This document shows, piece after piece, positions 14,053-15,761 of a stretch of DNA of 15,761 nt (positions within the stretch are counted from its first letter, which is position 1; each line of letters starts with the position of its first letter). Both the position numbers and the translations under genes were made by a program. A model generated the notes under the pieces. The model was not told the origin of the DNA. It worked only from the letters and a program-made list of their open reading frames with translations, and made no database searches. This DNA is from JANMJD01 sp963828405 (GTDB taxonomy: Bacteria > Actinomycetota > Acidimicrobiia > Acidimicrobiales > Ilumatobacteraceae). Location of the stretch: positions 1 through 15,761 of the forward strand of contig CAWHEG010000028.1 in assembly GCA_963828405.1 (NCBI GenBank). The letters are read 5' to 3'.

Positions 14053-15228
14053 CTACTGGCCGTTGACGATCACCCCGTCGAGTGCCGCCGCGGTGCCTCT
14101 CTCGGACACCTTGATGCCTATCGTCGTCGCCTCGGACAGCGTTGGATCGCGGACTGTCGTCCTGAGCAGACCCTCGACCCACAGCTGGATCGTGCTACCG
14201 ACCAGGACCACCTCGGCGTTCCTGCCGCCGGTGAAACCCGTCGTGGTAATCCGCGACGACGTACCGTCAACGACACGGTTGAGGACCCATGTGCCGTAGG
14301 TCGGGGAAGCGACGAGCTCCCAGTAGTTCTTGTCGTCTTGGTAGCGGAACAACAGCCCACTTCCGGTAGCGGTCTCGGTGAAACTCACCGCTACGGAGTC
14401 GACGCGCCCGCCGCCGGGAAGTACTGCAATGGCAGCGTCGCCATCGGTCAGTTTGCCAGTGACGACGCCGGCAGCACTGACCGAGAAGTCTCCGGACACG
14501 ACACTCCACTGCAGATCGCTACGTGCCGGCACCTGACGGCCATCAAGTCCCCCGCCACCGCCATCGAAGTTGTCACCGAAGGGCACTGCGGCAGCGCTCT
14601 GGGTTGCGGTCGAATCTGCAGCCGTGTCCCTCGCAAGCAGGTGACCGACCACGAATCCAACACCGCCACCTATCGCCAACGATGCCATGCAGGCGGCAAC
14701 GGGCAATCGACGTTGCCAACCAGGCGACGGAGACGCTGGGTTGGCGCGGAGGCCGCGGACGCTCGCGGGCTGTGGATCGGACCCAAACCCGACCGGCGTC
14801 TTGGCCGCACCCCCACCAGGTTGAGCTGCCACTGCTTGGTCATTCCCTGGGCCTGTCGTCGGTGACTTCGACGCATCGATCGCATTACGATCGACGCGGA
14901 TCGCTGTGGGGGCCGAAGGCGCGGGGAACGACCCGACCGCAAGACCGTCTCCCACTCCGCGGCCGGCGAGGAGGTCGCGGTGCTGTTCCGCCCCGCTCGG
15001 CGAATCCCGTCGTGGGGGCGGGAGTTCGTCCACCATGACGATCTGGCGGAACTCAAGAGCTGAAAGGCGCTGCCTCATGGGGCTACCGCCGTCGGTGAGC
15101 GTCTCGACCATCCAGCTGCCATCATCCCGTTCAACGACCCTGGTCATTGTCACCGGCTCAGAATCCGGGCTCATTCGAACGGCGAGCGGTAGCTGCAGTG
15201 GCGTCCGACGCACCTCCGACTCCGGCAT
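14053..15228 (-). CDS. Single-pass membrane protein with ConA-like (laminin-G type) exterior domain
   Basis: Started at ATG 15228 the product has 391 residues. Residues 1-75 look like a small folded cytoplasmic domain (LQLPLAVRM, DDGSWMVETL, FRQIVMVDE). Residues 75-172 are low-complexity and rich in Pro, Gly and Ala. One membrane segment (about 177-198, ACMASLAIGGGVGFVVGHLL) follows. The exterior domain (216-389) is beta-rich, with FGDNF, WSVVSGDFSVSAAGVVTG, GSGLLFRYQDDKNYWELV, TIQLWVEGLLRTTV and DGVIVNG. This fits jelly-roll domains of the ConA/laminin-G type that bind carbohydrate, though it is a fold guess. It is first in the long - strand gene series, with its stop 23 bases before the acyltransferase start. 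It could bind or position the glycan, or sense it through the cytoplasmic domain. A GTG at 15246 is also in frame. Confidence 0.78.
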   Translation of the reverse strand: MPESEVRRTPLQLPLAVRMSPDSEPVTMTRVVERDDGSWMVETLTDGGSPMRQRLSALEFRQIVMVDELPPPRRDSPSGAEQHRDLLAGRGVGDGLAVGSFPAPSAPTAIRVDRNAIDASKSPTTGPGNDQAVAAQPGGGAAKTPVGFGSDPQPASVRGLRANPASPSPGWQRRLPVAACMASLAIGGGVGFVVGHLLARDTAADSTATQSAAAVPFGDNFDGGGGGLDGRQVPARSDLQWSVVSGDFSVSAAGVVTGKLTDGDAAIAVLPGGGRVDSVAVSFTETATGSGLLFRYQDDKNYWELVASPTYGTWVLNRVVDGTSSRITTTGFTGGRNAEVVLVGSTIQLWVEGLLRTTVRDPTLSEATTIGIKVSERGTAAALDGVIVNGQ

Positions 15229-15233
15229 GGGTG

Positions 15234-15240
15234 CTCCACC
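15234..15240 (-). promoter_or_regulatory. Ribosome-binding site deciding the start of the ConA-like protein
   Basis: Reads GGTGGAG on the - strand with a 5-base spacer to the ATG at 15228-15226. This favours the ATG over the GTG at 15246, which would contain this site within its own coding part. Confidence 0.65.
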
Positions 15241-15417
15241 GGTCACGATTGGCCGGTCGTCGAATCGAGACGTCGATCGATCACGTCAGGGACCTCACCG
15301 AGCGCAGATCCACCCCGAAGGGCACCGAGCGAGGATGACGTCGGCGGAGGCGCTCTCCGGAGCAGGGCATGATTCCTGGATTGCGACCGGGCATGAGATA
15401 CCAACGTAGCATCGAGC
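15241..15417. other. Divergent intergenic region, probable promoters of the long - strand series and of the + strand methyltransferase
   Basis: The ConA-like gene and the last methyltransferase diverge from here, so promoters in both directions are expected. I could not find a convincing -35/-10 pair, an inverted repeat that would suggest an operator, or a small gene. Confidence 0.4.
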
Positions 15418-15761
15418 ATGTCTTCAGTGTCGTCGGTACGTCCGAGCGGAGTTCTCGATCTGTCCAGTCACCAACCTCTAGCTCTTGCGGCGATCTGGTC
15501 GGCGATCGCCGATGTCGAAGGATGGATGTCGCGATCCCAGGTTCAGCGCCTGGCCGAAGCGGCAGGCCGCCTCGGGTTGGGTGCGCGCATCGTCGAGATC
15601 GGCAGTTACCACGGTCGATCGGCCATCGTTGCCGCGCTCGCCGCCCCACAGGCAAGAGAGATCATCGCCATCGATCCCCACGATGGCAACAACCGGGGGC
15701 CGCAACAGTGGGGCGGCGTTCCGGAGGTAGGGGAGTCGGACAACCAGATCTTCGAGGCCAA
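15418..15761 (+). CDS. SAM-dependent methyltransferase, N-terminal part (3' end outside window)
   Basis: The frame opens with ATG at 15418 and stays open to the right edge (114 complete codons). After a helical start (about 10-55) comes motif I in the form IVEIGSYHGRSAIV (61-74), then EIIAIDPHDGNN (84-95), where the Asp at the end of strand two would bind the SAM ribose. This matches the Methyltransf_24 type often found in glycan and glycosyltransferase clusters. The rest of the fold is not in the window. An in-frame TGA about ten codons upstream limits the start; no strong ribosome-binding site precedes the ATG, and the GTG at 15427 is a possible alternative. It is transcribed away from the long - strand series. 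Confidence 0.8.
   Translation, partial: MSSVSSVRPSGVLDLSSHQPLALAAIWSAIADVEGWMSRSQVQRLAEAAGRLGLGARIVEIGSYHGRSAIVAALAAPQAREIIAIDPHDGNNRGPQQWGGVPEVGESDNQIFEA

Noticed and set aside
13723..14865. 380-residue + strand open frame
   Set aside because: It is antisense to the acyltransferase and ConA-like genes, and its translation is full of Arg, Pro and His, typical of a shadow in high-GC sequence.

Overview
The window is a high-GC stretch that looks like part of a surface-glycan and cell-envelope gene cluster from a Gram-positive, actinobacterial-type organism. The reasons are an AftD-like (DUF3367-type) arabinofuranosyltransferase homologue, a secreted protein ending in an LPxTG-like sorting signal, strong GC bias, frequent GTG starts and Shine-Dalgarno sites of the GGAG type. 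An Acidimicrobiia-like member is my guess, made from protein style only and not demonstrated. I saw no rRNA, tRNA, CRISPR array or insertion sequence.

Layout. Left edge (1-1104): the 3' end of a probable SAM methyltransferase on the + strand runs convergently into a zinc-knuckle SAM methyltransferase on the - strand, overlapping it by 20 bases. A region of about 680 bases (1105-1782) without a confident gene follows. On the + strand come a polytopic GT-C-like membrane protein (1783-3606) and, 6 bases later, a small SAM methyltransferase split by a frameshift (3613-4297). The rest to 15228 is one long - strand series. In transcription order it holds: a single-pass protein with a ConA-like exterior domain (15228-14053), an acyltransferase-3/SGNH O-acetylase (14029-12071), a secreted LPxTG-like anchored protein (12006-11368), a Wzx-type flippase (from 11140) running into a polytopic membrane protein (to 8722), an AftD-like GT-C enzyme with a discoidin domain (8725-5446), and a GT4 glycosyltransferase (5408-4294). 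Another SAM methyltransferase starts divergently at 15418 and leaves the window.

How the parts could work together (inference): the GT4 enzyme builds a lipid-linked glycan on the cytoplasmic face, the flippase moves it outward, the two GT-C-like proteins add sugars from polyprenyl donors outside, the Acyl3-SGNH protein acetylates the product and the methyltransferases modify sugars. The LPxTG-like and ConA-like proteins would be surface partners.

The most striking property is that four genes between 3613 and 11140 (methyltransferase, GT4, AftD-like, flippase) are each interrupted by what looks like one small indel. In each, the two halves read as one normal protein when the frame is repaired. 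This means either residual indel errors in the assembly or a locus in real decay. Genes from 11368 to 15761, and the GT-C-like gene at 1783-3606, read through intact. I list the halves separately and say which belong together.
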